In this document: positions 26,492 to 34,827 of the stretch, piece after piece
Position numbering within the stretch: position 1 is the stretch's first letter
Layout of the letters: the number at the start of each line of letters is the position of its first letter
Source of the DNA: Streptomyces sp. TRM68367
GTDB taxonomy: Bacteria > Actinomycetota > Actinomycetes > Streptomycetales > Streptomycetaceae
Length of the DNA: 64,000 nt
Assembly: GCF_014495685.1 (NCBI RefSeq)
Contig: NZ_JACTVI010000011.1
Coordinates: 69,690 to 133,689 of the forward strand
Reading direction: 5' to 3'
The notes under the pieces: model-generated
Seen by the model: only the letters and a program-made list of their open reading frames with translations
The model's database searches: none
What the model was told of the DNA's origin: nothing
Program-made: the position numbers and the translations under genes

Positions 26492-27982
26492 TCACACCTC
26501 CCGGTGGTCGATGCCGAGGAGGCTCGCGGCGGTCCGGAAGTCGGCGGCGTGGCGGCCGACGGCGAGGGACCAGTGGTGGCCCACGCCGGTGGCGCTCCAG
26601 GCGTCGACCCACTCGCCGGGGTCGCGGCCGAAGTCGACCCGGCTGGTGGTGTTGCCGATCTCCAGCAGCGGTCCGGGTACGACGGTGCCCTCGGCGGTGA
26701 CGAAGGACAGGCTGCCGTCGGCGTCCTGGCCGAGTCCCAGCAGGGTGACGGGCCCGTGCTGCACGTCGAACTCGACGCTGACGCCCCAGCCGCGCTTGCC
26801 GTGATAGACGCCGAGCCCGCGCAGCAGGGGGTCACGGGAGCTGACCGCGAGGTGGCCGGGGCCGTCGTGGCCCATCTCGACCACGCCGTCCTCGAAGTTG
26901 AGGGCCTGGATCTCGGTGAAGGATCCGCCGGCGCCGACGCACTGGGAGGCGAGCTGGGCGAGGCTGGTGCGCAGTTCGTACTCGCCGGCCGCGGGCACGC
27001 CGCGCGCGGTGAGCAGGGAGGCACCGAGGATCATGCCGGCGCCGAGCCGCTCGTACAGTTCGCCGTCGAGACCGCGGTGGTAGTAGGCGAGCGTGTCGAG
27101 CCCGAAGTCCTCCACGAGCCGGTCCAGGGCGACCGACACGGTGGCGCCCCAGGCGAAGTCCTCGTCCACCACGCTGTCGTCGAGGGTGAAGACCTTGCGG
27201 GCGAGCTCCATGCGCTCCCGGGTCTCCGCCTCGGTGACCTTCTCCACCCGGTGGCGCAGGTCGTCGAACTCCAGCACCTCCACATGCGAGCCGAACGTCG
27301 CGGGCAGCAGGGTGAGGTCGGTCGACACGTCGAGCATGCCCGGATACACGTGCCCCATCAGTCCGTGCCGGGCGTGCCGGAGCGCGGCGCGGACGTGGGC
27401 GGCGCGGATCCACTGCTCGATGCGCCGCCAGGCGGACTCCTGGCGCAGCCAGCCCGACACCGACCGGAACGGGATGCCGGCACGGCGGAAGACGTTGCCG
27501 ACCTCGGGCACCGGGCACTGTCCGCAGTAGGCCAGCCAGGCCCCGGTGTCGAAGGAGGCGTGGTCCATCTTCTCGGACGGCTGGAGGTCGATGACCAGGA
27601 CGGGGGCGTGCGAGCGCTTTGCGATCGGCAGCACCATCGACGAGGTCAGATACGTCGTCAGGAACAGCACGATCAGGTCGCAGTCGGCGCGGCGCAGCTG
27701 CTCCGCGGCGGCCGCTCCTTCCTGGGCGTCGGAGATGAAGCCGACGTCGGTGACCTCGGCGTCCATCTGCCGGAAGCGGTCGGCGACGTAGGCGGCCGAC
27801 TCCTTCAACTGCGGGAGGAGCCCGGGAAACTGCGGCCAGTAGGTGCCGAGTCCGCCGGCGACCAGTCCGACCCGGGTGCGGCGCCGGGCGGGCGCGGGGA
27901 GCAGGTCGCGCAGCAGGGCGGTCCGTTCGGCGGCGGGGCCCGCGGTCGCGGTCGTCGCCGTCGTGGGCTGGGGGGTTGCCAT
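26492..27982 (-). CDS. L-arabinose/L-fucose isomerase-family protein
   Basis: 496 aa from ATG 27982, with AAGGAG 8 nt upstream. The sequence follows the AraA/FucI-like fold: VGLVAGGLGTYWPQFPGL at the N-terminus, LIVLFLTTYLTSSMVLPIAK, HGLMGHVYPGMLDVSTDLT, and metal-site regions around GASLLTARGVPAAGEYELRTSLA and GHDGPGHLA. It should convert an aldose to a ketose in the cytoplasm, but the exact sugar is uncertain. Downstream kinase and third-gene remnants show a once longer catabolic operon. Upstream on the same strand is an MFS importer. Confidence 0.85.
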   Translation of the reverse strand: MATPQPTTATTATAGPAAERTALLRDLLPAPARRRTRVGLVAGGLGTYWPQFPGLLPQLKESAAYVADRFRQMDAEVTDVGFISDAQEGAAAAEQLRRADCDLIVLFLTTYLTSSMVLPIAKRSHAPVLVIDLQPSEKMDHASFDTGAWLAYCGQCPVPEVGNVFRRAGIPFRSVSGWLRQESAWRRIEQWIRAAHVRAALRHARHGLMGHVYPGMLDVSTDLTLLPATFGSHVEVLEFDDLRHRVEKVTEAETRERMELARKVFTLDDSVVDEDFAWGATVSVALDRLVEDFGLDTLAYYHRGLDGELYERLGAGMILGASLLTARGVPAAGEYELRTSLAQLASQCVGAGGSFTEIQALNFEDGVVEMGHDGPGHLAVSSRDPLLRGLGVYHGKRGWGVSVEFDVQHGPVTLLGLGQDADGSLSFVTAEGTVVPGPLLEIGNTTSRVDFGRDPGEWVDAWSATGVGHHWSLAVGRHAADFRTAASLLGIDHREV

Positions 27983-28031
27983 GGTCGGCGCTCCTTGCGA
28001 GTGCTGTGACGTCTGGTGGGTCCGGCCCCGC

Positions 28032-29336
28032 TCAGGTGTGGACGGCTTTCGGGTCCGGCTGGACCTGGCCGGCGCCGGGGGCTCGCGGGACGAGGACGCG
28101 GATGATGAAGGCGCCCGCGAACGCCGCCAGCGCCATCAGGGCGGTGATCGACCAGAGCAGGACGGACGCGCTGTACTCGGCCAGGGCGGGGGTGAAGAAC
28201 GCGGCGACGGCGAAGACCCCGCGCGACAGGGCGTAGGTGAAGCCCTGGGTGGTGCCGCGGGTGTCCGCGGGCAGCGTGAGCTGCGACCAGACCTTGTAAC
28301 TGGCCTCTCCCGCGAAGGGGTTGGAGAGCTGGTAGAGGACGAAGAAGACGAGCATGCCGGCGAGGGCCCCGGCGGTCAGGGAGGCGACGACGAAGGCGAG
28401 CACCTGCACGGTGGCGGCCAGGTAGAACAGCCGGTCGCGCCAGTGGGTGTCGGCGACGCGGACGAACGCGATGGTCAGCACCACGCCGATCGGGATGAAC
28501 GCCAGGTTGATCCCGGTGGCGAGGCTCTGTGAGGCGTCGCTGACGGTGACGAGCAGGTAGGTGCCGAACTGGCCGAAGGTGTTGGCGCCGAGTCCCCAGG
28601 TGACGTAGAAGACGAACGTCGCGGTCATCGGCAGCAGGGCGGCCCGCGTGAAGATGCTGCGCAGCGCGATGCCGCGCGGGGCCGCCGGGTCGTCCGTGGC
28701 CTGCGCGGCGCGCTCCTCGACCTCGTCCTGTTCGTGGGACAGCTTCAGACGGGAACGGAAGTGCCAGGTCAGCAGAGCGGAGACGGCCAGTTGGCCGGTG
28801 ATGATGCGCGCCCCGGTCATGCCCGTGGTGGACAGCACGAAGCCGAGGAATATGGCGACGGCGATCCCCAGCATCCACATGACCTGCGTGAACGCCACGA
28901 GCCGTCCCCGCGCCCAGGCGGGCGCGGCGTCCGAGACCACGGCCAGGGAGGTCGGCAGGTCGGCGCCCGCGGCGAGTCCCGCGACGAGGACGCCGATCAG
29001 CAGCGTGATGTCGTCCGGGGCCAGCGTGATGATGATCGCGCCCAGGGCGAAGCAGAAGATGTCCCAGTTGTAGACGCGGCGGCGGCCGAACAGGTCGGCG
29101 AGCCGTCCGCCGACCAGGGAGCCGACGGCGATGCAGATGGTGACGATCGCGCTGATCGCGCCCGCCATCCACACGCCCATGTCGAAGTTGTCCCGGTAGA
29201 TGGCCAGGTTGACGGAGATGCTGACGATCAGCCCTGCGTCGAGGTAGGAGGCCATGCCCGACAGGGCCGCGGCCTTCCACAGGGGTTTCGGAATGGGTCG
29301 TTCGGCGGGTCCTGATGCGGTCGGGGTACGGGCCAT
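28032..29336 (-). CDS. MFS sugar importer
   Basis: 434 aa from ATG 29336. Twelve TM segments, with the MFS loop 2-3 signature GGRLADLFGRRRVYNWD, a central cytoplasmic loop (SRLKLSHEQDEVEERA) and an MFS loop 8-9 region at FVRVADTHWRDRLF. It resembles sugar- and polyol-transporting MFS members. It sits 49 bp upstream of the isomerase gene and is divergent from the GH106-like glycosidase, so it likely imports the monosaccharide released by that enzyme, perhaps rhamnose (inference). Confidence 0.88.
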   Translation of the reverse strand: MARTPTASGPAERPIPKPLWKAAALSGMASYLDAGLIVSISVNLAIYRDNFDMGVWMAGAISAIVTICIAVGSLVGGRLADLFGRRRVYNWDIFCFALGAIIITLAPDDITLLIGVLVAGLAAGADLPTSLAVVSDAAPAWARGRLVAFTQVMWMLGIAVAIFLGFVLSTTGMTGARIITGQLAVSALLTWHFRSRLKLSHEQDEVEERAAQATDDPAAPRGIALRSIFTRAALLPMTATFVFYVTWGLGANTFGQFGTYLLVTVSDASQSLATGINLAFIPIGVVLTIAFVRVADTHWRDRLFYLAATVQVLAFVVASLTAGALAGMLVFFVLYQLSNPFAGEASYKVWSQLTLPADTRGTTQGFTYALSRGVFAVAAFFTPALAEYSASVLLWSITALMALAAFAGAFIIRVLVPRAPGAGQVQPDPKAVHT

Positions 29337-29399
29337 GATGCGACTCCGTCGTCTTGTGACATCGCGGCTCCGGGGCCAGGTCGCAGCGAATATAGGGGC

Positions 29400-29412
29400 G
29401 GAAAAACGTTCC
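29400..29412. promoter_or_regulatory. LacI-type operator, MFS side
   Basis: GGAAAAACGTTCC lies 64 bp upstream of the MFS start and shares the core AAAACGTT with the site at 29516. Confidence 0.55.
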
Positions 29413-29515
29413 AACAAGGTCTCGCGCACAGATCCGCCGAACGGCCCCGGTTCGTTCCACCCGTTCCGCGGATATGGTGCGATCCATCGAGGTCGCCTAC
29501 GGTGATGTCGGTCCC

Positions 29516-29525
29516 AAAACGTTTT
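29516..29525. promoter_or_regulatory. LacI-type operator, glycosidase side
   Basis: AAAACGTTTT is a perfect palindrome 20 bp upstream of the glycosidase GTG. It is AT-rich in a very GC-rich background and resembles the AAAACGATTTT upstream of the LacI gene at 34740. Confidence 0.65.
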
Positions 29526-29544
29526 TAGGGGAAGGACCGCTTCC

Positions 29545-32500
29545 GTGATCTCCCCCGCGCTGCAGCAGCTCTTCGAGGATCCACCCCGCGACTTCGGCCC
29601 CACTCCGCTGTGGTGGTGGTCGGGTGCGAAGGTCACCCGCGCGCGCCTGGAGTGGCAGATGCGCCGGTTCGCGGACGGCGGTGTGCGCAACCTCGTGGTG
29701 ATCAACCTGGCGCCGTCCGGACCGAGTTGGGGCGCCCCGGCCGACGATCCGGCGTGGTTCGGCGAGGAGTGGTGGGCCCGCTTCACCGACGCCTGCGAGA
29801 TCGCCGCAGAACTGGGCATGCGCCTGTGGTTCTACGACCAGATCGGTTTCTCCGGCGCCAATGTCCAGGGTGCCGTCACCCGGCGGCACCCCGATGCGCG
29901 GGGCCTGGCCCTGCGCACCCGCACGGCGGCCGTGTCGGGGGGCACGGTCGCCCTGCGGGACGCCGAGACGCTGGTGGGCGCGTACGACGCGGGGGGCCGC
30001 CGGCTGCCGGTCACCGGCACCGCGCGGCTCGCGGTCCCCGACGGCACGGACGTACAGCTGGTCACCGCCGTACCCACGGCGTTCGACTACCTGGACCCGC
30101 AGGCCGTCGGCCTGCTGATGGAGGCCGTCCACCACGAGTACGACCGCCGTGTGCCGCAGTACCTGGGCAACGTGCTCGCGGGCAGCTTCCAGGACGAGTT
30201 GCCGGGCACGAACTCCTGGGGCCGCCGCTTCCCGGAGGAGTTCCGGGCCCGGCGCGGCTACGACCTGCTCGACCACCTGCCCGACCTGTTCGCCCCGGCG
30301 GCCGCCGGCCGGGCGGCGAAGGTCCGCGCCGACTACTACGCCGTACGGGCGGAGCTCACCGAGGAGGCCCTGTTCCGGCCGCTCGCCGGCTGGCACCGCG
30401 AGCGCGGCATGCTGCTGGGCTGCGACCAGAGCAGCCCCGCCCGCGCGGGCTACCCGGCCCAGTCGACGCAGCTGTACACCGACTACTTCCGCACCCACCG
30501 CTGGTTCAGCGCCGCGGGCAGCGACCACCACGGCGATGCCAAGGTGCACTCGTCCATGGCCCACCTGTACGGCCACGAGCGGGTGTGGATCGAGGCGTTC
30601 CACTCCTCCGGCTGGGGCGGCACGCTGGAGGACACCTACGACTGGCTGCTGCCGTTCCTGCGCAGCGGCGCCAACCTGTACAACCCGCACGCCAGTTACT
30701 TCGGCACCGCGGGCGGCTGGTTCGAGTGGGCACCGCCGTCCACGGACTGGCGTCAGCCGTACTGGAAGCAGTACCCGGCGTTCTCGCGGGCCGTGGCCCG
30801 GATCTGCTCGATCATGTCGTGGGGCGGCTACGACGCAGAGGTGGCGGTCCTGCACCCGACGGCAACGATGCAGGCGCTCGTTCCGCTGGACGCGCCCGTG
30901 CACCACTTCGGCGACGGCCGGCTGGGCGACGGCCATGAGGAGGCCGACGAGACGCAGCGGCACTACCTGGAGGTGTGCGGCACGAACAACTGGCTGAAGC
31001 CCCAGGCCGGCGCCCTGGATCTGCGCCGAGTCTCCTTCGACGTCATCGACGACGACTCGGTCCAGCGGGCCAAGGCCACCGACGGTGCCCTGCGGATCCG
31101 GGATCTGGCGTACCGGGCGGTGCTGCTGCCGTCGGCGAGCGTCCTGGAGGAGGAGACGGCGCGGCGGCTGACGGAGCTGCTCGACGCCGGCGGGCGTGTG
31201 GTGGTCGTGGGGCGTTCCCCGGAACAGGCGGCCGGTCTCACGGGCGACGACTCCGTCGTGGCGGCGCTGCTCGCCCATCCGCGGCTGGAGCGCGTGCCCG
31301 ATGCGGAGGACGCGGCAGCGGCCGTCGAGGGCGGACACGTCACGGGTGAGGTGCCGTTGCTCGTCCGGCGGCAGGGCAATGAGGCGGTCGCGCTGGTGAC
31401 GGGCGCCTTCCCCGACGCCGGGGTGCCCGAGGCGCGCACCAATGCTCCCCGGCCGCGCCGGAACCACATCACCGATCCGGCGCGGTACGCCCGCACCTCG
31501 TCCGTCACCGTGCGCGCCCCGGTCGCCGAGGCCGAGGTCTGGAACCCTGCGACCGGCGCCCGGCACCCCGCGCGGGTCACCGTCTCCGACGGCGGCGTGT
31601 CGACCATCGACGTGCCGTTGGACGGCGCCCCGGCGGCGCTGGTCGTCTGGCGCGAGGGGACGCCGACGGGCAAGGCGGCGGCCGTACCGTCCGAAGCGGT
31701 GGAGACGGTCGACGTCTCGGCCGGCTGGCAGGGCCGTCTGGTGCCCACGATGGACAACATCTGGGGTGACCTGGCGCTGCCCGCGGGTTCGTCCGTCGAC
31801 GAGCCGCAGATCTGGGACATGGAGTGGGCCGAGGCCGACGCGCCGTGGCGGCCGGTGCGGGTCACGTACGGCAACCGGGTCCGCGTCCTGCCGCCGGTGC
31901 CCTCCGCCGGGGCTCCCGAGCCGCTGGGCGCCGCGTCCGTCGAACAGGTCCTGGACGGCGAGCTGTCCCTCGCACCGGCGGACGCGGGCTGGGACGCGGC
32001 GGTGTACTCGTCGAGCCGGGGGATCCCGGATCCGGGCGGGGTGCTCGGCACGAAGGGGCTGGTGGACGAGGAGTTCGTGCGCGTGCCGGTGCCGGGGAAG
32101 GGACAGGTCGCCCGGGTCCGGGCGATCGTCGAGACGGACCACCGGGGGCCCGCCGACCTGCACGTCGGTGCGGAGGCTGTCAAGCGCGTGTGGTGGAACG
32201 GCGAGCGGCTGGATGCGGGCGGCCGCGGATATCTGGCCTCCGCGCGGGTGACCGTGGAGCGGGCTCGCAATGTGCTGGAGTACGAGCTGTCCGACGCCGA
32301 GGGCCGGCCGGCGATGATCTCAGCGAGCGTCGACACCCCGCTGGGCAGTTGTTTCTGCCTCTCCGCGCCGGACGGGTTCGGCCCGCGTCCGCAGTTCATG
32401 CGGCTGCCCGACGGGGTGCGGCCGGACGGCCCGGTGACCTATCGCGCGCGGCTGCGGATTTCGGGCGACGGCGGGGAGACGGTGCTCGTCGTGGGCGCCG

Positions 32501-33513
32501 CGACCGGCCTCACCGTGCTGGTCGACGGCGCGGTCGTGGCCCGGCAGGAGAAGGTGGAGTACTACGAGTCCGACTGGGGCGCGGTGCCGATGTTCTTCCG
32601 GCACGATTTGGTCCTCGGGGCGGGCGAGCACGTCCTCGACGTGGTGACCGACGGTGTACGCGACCGGGACGCGGTGTTCGTCGACCTTGTCGCGCGGGCG
32701 GGCTGCGACGTGACCGCGCTGGTCAGCGGCGCCGGCTGGGAGGCCGGGACGGGCGGCTGGCAGGGCCGTACGGTCGAGGACGACGGCAGGCGGGGCGAGC
32801 TGCGGCACTGCCACGCCGTCGTACGGCCGCATCCGCTGCCGGACACCGAGTGGCTCCACGGCCCGCCCGTACTGGGCAGCCCCGCGCTGCCGGTGCGGTG
32901 CACCGACGACGTCCGCGCGGCGGCACAGCGTTTCCGCTTCACGGTGCCCGCGGGCACGGTGTCGGTCGACCTGCCGCTGGGGCTCCGGGCCCGCGTCCGC
33001 GTCGGAGACGGCACGGAACGCGCCCTCGACGGCCAGGCCCTCGCCCTGGACCAGCCGCTGCGGGAGGCCACTCGGATCGAGGTCGTCACCGCGCCCACGG
33101 CCGTACTGCGGGGCGGCTCCGCCTGGCACGGCCCGGCACGCGTGCGCACCGTACCGGCGCCGCTGCCCCTGGGTGACTGGCGCTTGCTGGGACTGGCCGG
33201 CTGGAGCGGTGGCGTGACCTACTCACGGGCGCTCCAAGTGCCTCCCGGGGCGGAACCCGTACTGGATCTGGGCCGGGTGCGCGGCTGCGTGGAGGTCGCG
33301 CTGGACGGCGAGCCCGTGGGCGAGGCCTTCTGCCCGCCGTACCGCTTCCCGCTGCGCGGCACGGCCGGGCGCACGGTCAGCGTCGACGTGACGGTCCGCA
33401 ACACACTGGCGCCGTACCTCGCCGAGGCGACGCCGACCGGCTGGGTCTTCCCGTCCCAGCTGGCGTCGGGGCTGCTGGGGCCGGTGACGCTGCGGATTCC
33501 GCGGACCGGTTGA
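29545..33513 (+). CDS. GH106-like alpha-L-rhamnosidase
   Basis: 1322 aa from GTG 29545, with GAAGGA 8 nt upstream. The N-terminal half matches the GH106 barrel (PLWWWSGAKVTRARLEWQMRRFADGGVRN, LWFYDQIGFSGANVQG, SFQDELPGTNSWGRRFPEEF). Later segments have beta-sandwich accessory domains (AGGRVVVVGRSPEQ, then carbohydrate-binding-like modules in the last 500 residues). No signal peptide is visible, so it probably acts in the cytoplasm on imported oligosaccharides. GH106 enzymes remove terminal L-rhamnose from pectic chains. It is divergent from an MFS importer and isomerase, flanked by LacI-type sites and followed by a LacI gene. The family call is by pattern. Confidence 0.8.
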   Translation: MISPALQQLFEDPPRDFGPTPLWWWSGAKVTRARLEWQMRRFADGGVRNLVVINLAPSGPSWGAPADDPAWFGEEWWARFTDACEIAAELGMRLWFYDQIGFSGANVQGAVTRRHPDARGLALRTRTAAVSGGTVALRDAETLVGAYDAGGRRLPVTGTARLAVPDGTDVQLVTAVPTAFDYLDPQAVGLLMEAVHHEYDRRVPQYLGNVLAGSFQDELPGTNSWGRRFPEEFRARRGYDLLDHLPDLFAPAAAGRAAKVRADYYAVRAELTEEALFRPLAGWHRERGMLLGCDQSSPARAGYPAQSTQLYTDYFRTHRWFSAAGSDHHGDAKVHSSMAHLYGHERVWIEAFHSSGWGGTLEDTYDWLLPFLRSGANLYNPHASYFGTAGGWFEWAPPSTDWRQPYWKQYPAFSRAVARICSIMSWGGYDAEVAVLHPTATMQALVPLDAPVHHFGDGRLGDGHEEADETQRHYLEVCGTNNWLKPQAGALDLRRVSFDVIDDDSVQRAKATDGALRIRDLAYRAVLLPSASVLEEETARRLTELLDAGGRVVVVGRSPEQAAGLTGDDSVVAALLAHPRLERVPDAEDAAAAVEGGHVTGEVPLLVRRQGNEAVALVTGAFPDAGVPEARTNAPRPRRNHITDPARYARTSSVTVRAPVAEAEVWNPATGARHPARVTVSDGGVSTIDVPLDGAPAALVVWREGTPTGKAAAVPSEAVETVDVSAGWQGRLVPTMDNIWGDLALPAGSSVDEPQIWDMEWAEADAPWRPVRVTYGNRVRVLPPVPSAGAPEPLGAASVEQVLDGELSLAPADAGWDAAVYSSSRGIPDPGGVLGTKGLVDEEFVRVPVPGKGQVARVRAIVETDHRGPADLHVGAEAVKRVWWNGERLDAGGRGYLASARVTVERARNVLEYELSDAEGRPAMISASVDTPLGSCFCLSAPDGFGPRPQFMRLPDGVRPDGPVTYRARLRISGDGGETVLVVGAATGLTVLVDGAVVARQEKVEYYESDWGAVPMFFRHDLVLGAGEHVLDVVTDGVRDRDAVFVDLVARAGCDVTALVSGAGWEAGTGGWQGRTVEDDGRRGELRHCHAVVRPHPLPDTEWLHGPPVLGSPALPVRCTDDVRAAAQRFRFTVPAGTVSVDLPLGLRARVRVGDGTERALDGQALALDQPLREATRIEVVTAPTAVLRGGSAWHGPARVRTVPAPLPLGDWRLLGLAGWSGGVTYSRALQVPPGAEPVLDLGRVRGCVEVALDGEPVGEAFCPPYRFPLRGTAGRTVSVDVTVRNTLAPYLAEATPTGWVFPSQLASGLLGPVTLRIPRTG

Positions 33514-33643
33514 GCGTCGGCCCCGCCGGGGCGCATGGCCGGCGGGGGCACAGGCTGCGCCGGACCGTGCGCCCGACCCGCCATCGGCCGCACGGGATCG
33601 CACGGCGCGCCAGCCGTCGGCCGCGCCGGGCCCCACAGCCCGG

Positions 33644-34663
33644 CTACGCGTCGGCCGGTGGGCGGGTCGAGTCGCGTATCACGAGGCCGGGGGCGAATAC
33701 GCGGGTTTCGTGGGCGTGTTCGGCGCGGGCCTCGATCTCGTCGAGGAGCATCTCGACGGCCGCCCGGCCGAGGTCCTCCACCGGTTGCCGTACCGTCGTC
33801 AGGGTCGTCGCGCCGAAGCTGGCGATGTCGAGGTCGCCGTAGCCGACCACCTGTATGTCCCCGGGGATGCGCACGCCGCGTTCGGTCAGGCCGCGGCACA
33901 GGCCGGCGGCGAGGAAGTCGTTGGTGCAGAAGACCCCGTCGGGCAGCTCGTCGAGCTGGTCGGCGATCTTCGTGCCGTACGCCACCGTCATCTCCTCGGC
34001 GACGACCTGGTCGAGCCGTGCCGCGCGGCGGGTGCGCACGGACTGGCGGGCGCCCTGGTAGCGGTCGGCGCACTGGCGGATGCCGCGCTCGCCGTTGACG
34101 ACGAGGATGTCGGTCGCCCCACGGTCCAGCAGGTGCTGTACGGCGATCCGGCCGCCGGCGACATCGTCGACGGAGACGGAGCAGCCCTCCTCGTCCGGCA
34201 TCTCGCGGTCGGCCAGGACCAGTGGGATGCCGCGCTCACGCAGCCGGGTCAGCCGGCCGGGGTCCGCGCTGAGCGGGACGACCACGACGCCGACGGCCCG
34301 CTGCTGGACGAGCATCGTGAAGTAGCCCTGCTCCCGCTCCGGCGCGTCCCCGCTGTGGCAGAGCACGAGGGCGTAGCCGTGGTCGTAGGCCGCCTCGGCG
34401 GCGCCGCGTGCGATGCGCGAGTAGAAGGAGTTGGCCACGTCGGGCAGCACGAGCCCGATCGAGGAGGAGTGCCCGGTGCGCAGGCCGGCGGCGCCGGGGT
34501 GGGGGACGTAGTCGAGCGCCGCGACGGCGTTGCGGACGCGCTCGGCGGTCTGCGCGTTGACGCGCTCGGGCCGGTTGAGCACGTTCGACACCGTGGACAC
34601 CGAGACGCCTGCGGCGGCGGCGACGTCCTGAATGCGGGCGGGGCGTGCCGGAATGGCGTCCAC
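33644..34663 (-). CDS. LacI-family repressor
   Basis: 339 aa from GTG 34663. The DNA-binding head RIQDVAAAAGVSVSTVSNVLNRPERV is followed by the hinge and a periplasmic-binding-like effector domain (IGLVLPDVANSFYSRIARGAAEAA, VDDVAGGRIAVQHLLDRG, CTNDFLAAGLCRGL, IQVVGYGDLDIASFGATTLTTVRQP). It converges on the rhamnosidase gene. An AAAACGATTTT site lies upstream of its own gene and related sites flank the rhamnosidase/MFS promoters, so it probably represses these genes until a sugar signal appears. Confidence 0.92.
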   Translation of the reverse strand: MDAIPARPARIQDVAAAAGVSVSTVSNVLNRPERVNAQTAERVRNAVAALDYVPHPGAAGLRTGHSSSIGLVLPDVANSFYSRIARGAAEAAYDHGYALVLCHSGDAPEREQGYFTMLVQQRAVGVVVVPLSADPGRLTRLRERGIPLVLADREMPDEEGCSVSVDDVAGGRIAVQHLLDRGATDILVVNGERGIRQCADRYQGARQSVRTRRAARLDQVVAEEMTVAYGTKIADQLDELPDGVFCTNDFLAAGLCRGLTERGVRIPGDIQVVGYGDLDIASFGATTLTTVRQPVEDLGRAAVEMLLDEIEARAEHAHETRVFAPGLVIRDSTRPPADA

Positions 34664-34739
34664 CCCCTCGCTGTGGAGCCGTGCGACCAGGCACGACAGT
34701 GGTCCTCATGGGTGACGCAAGTATAGCGTGGCTGTGCAT

Positions 34740-34750
34740 AAAACGATTTT
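34740..34750. promoter_or_regulatory. LacI-type operator upstream of the repressor gene
   Basis: AAAACGATTTT lies about 77 bp upstream of the LacI start. It matches the sites at 29403 and 29516 in its AAAACG core and points to autoregulation. Confidence 0.55.
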
Positions 34751-34791
34751 CCGCACGGGTTCGTTCGCGGCGGGCACAGGATTTCCCACGG

Positions 34792-34824
34792 GCGCAGGGG
34801 GCCGGTGTGACCGGCCCCCTGCGC
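34792..34824. terminator. Terminator after the galactanase gene
   Basis: GCGCAGGGGGCCGGT and ACCGGCCCCCTGCGC form a perfect 15-bp stem with a 3-nt GTG loop, just beyond the galactanase stop at 34828. Confidence 0.85.
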
Positions 34825-34827
34825 GGG

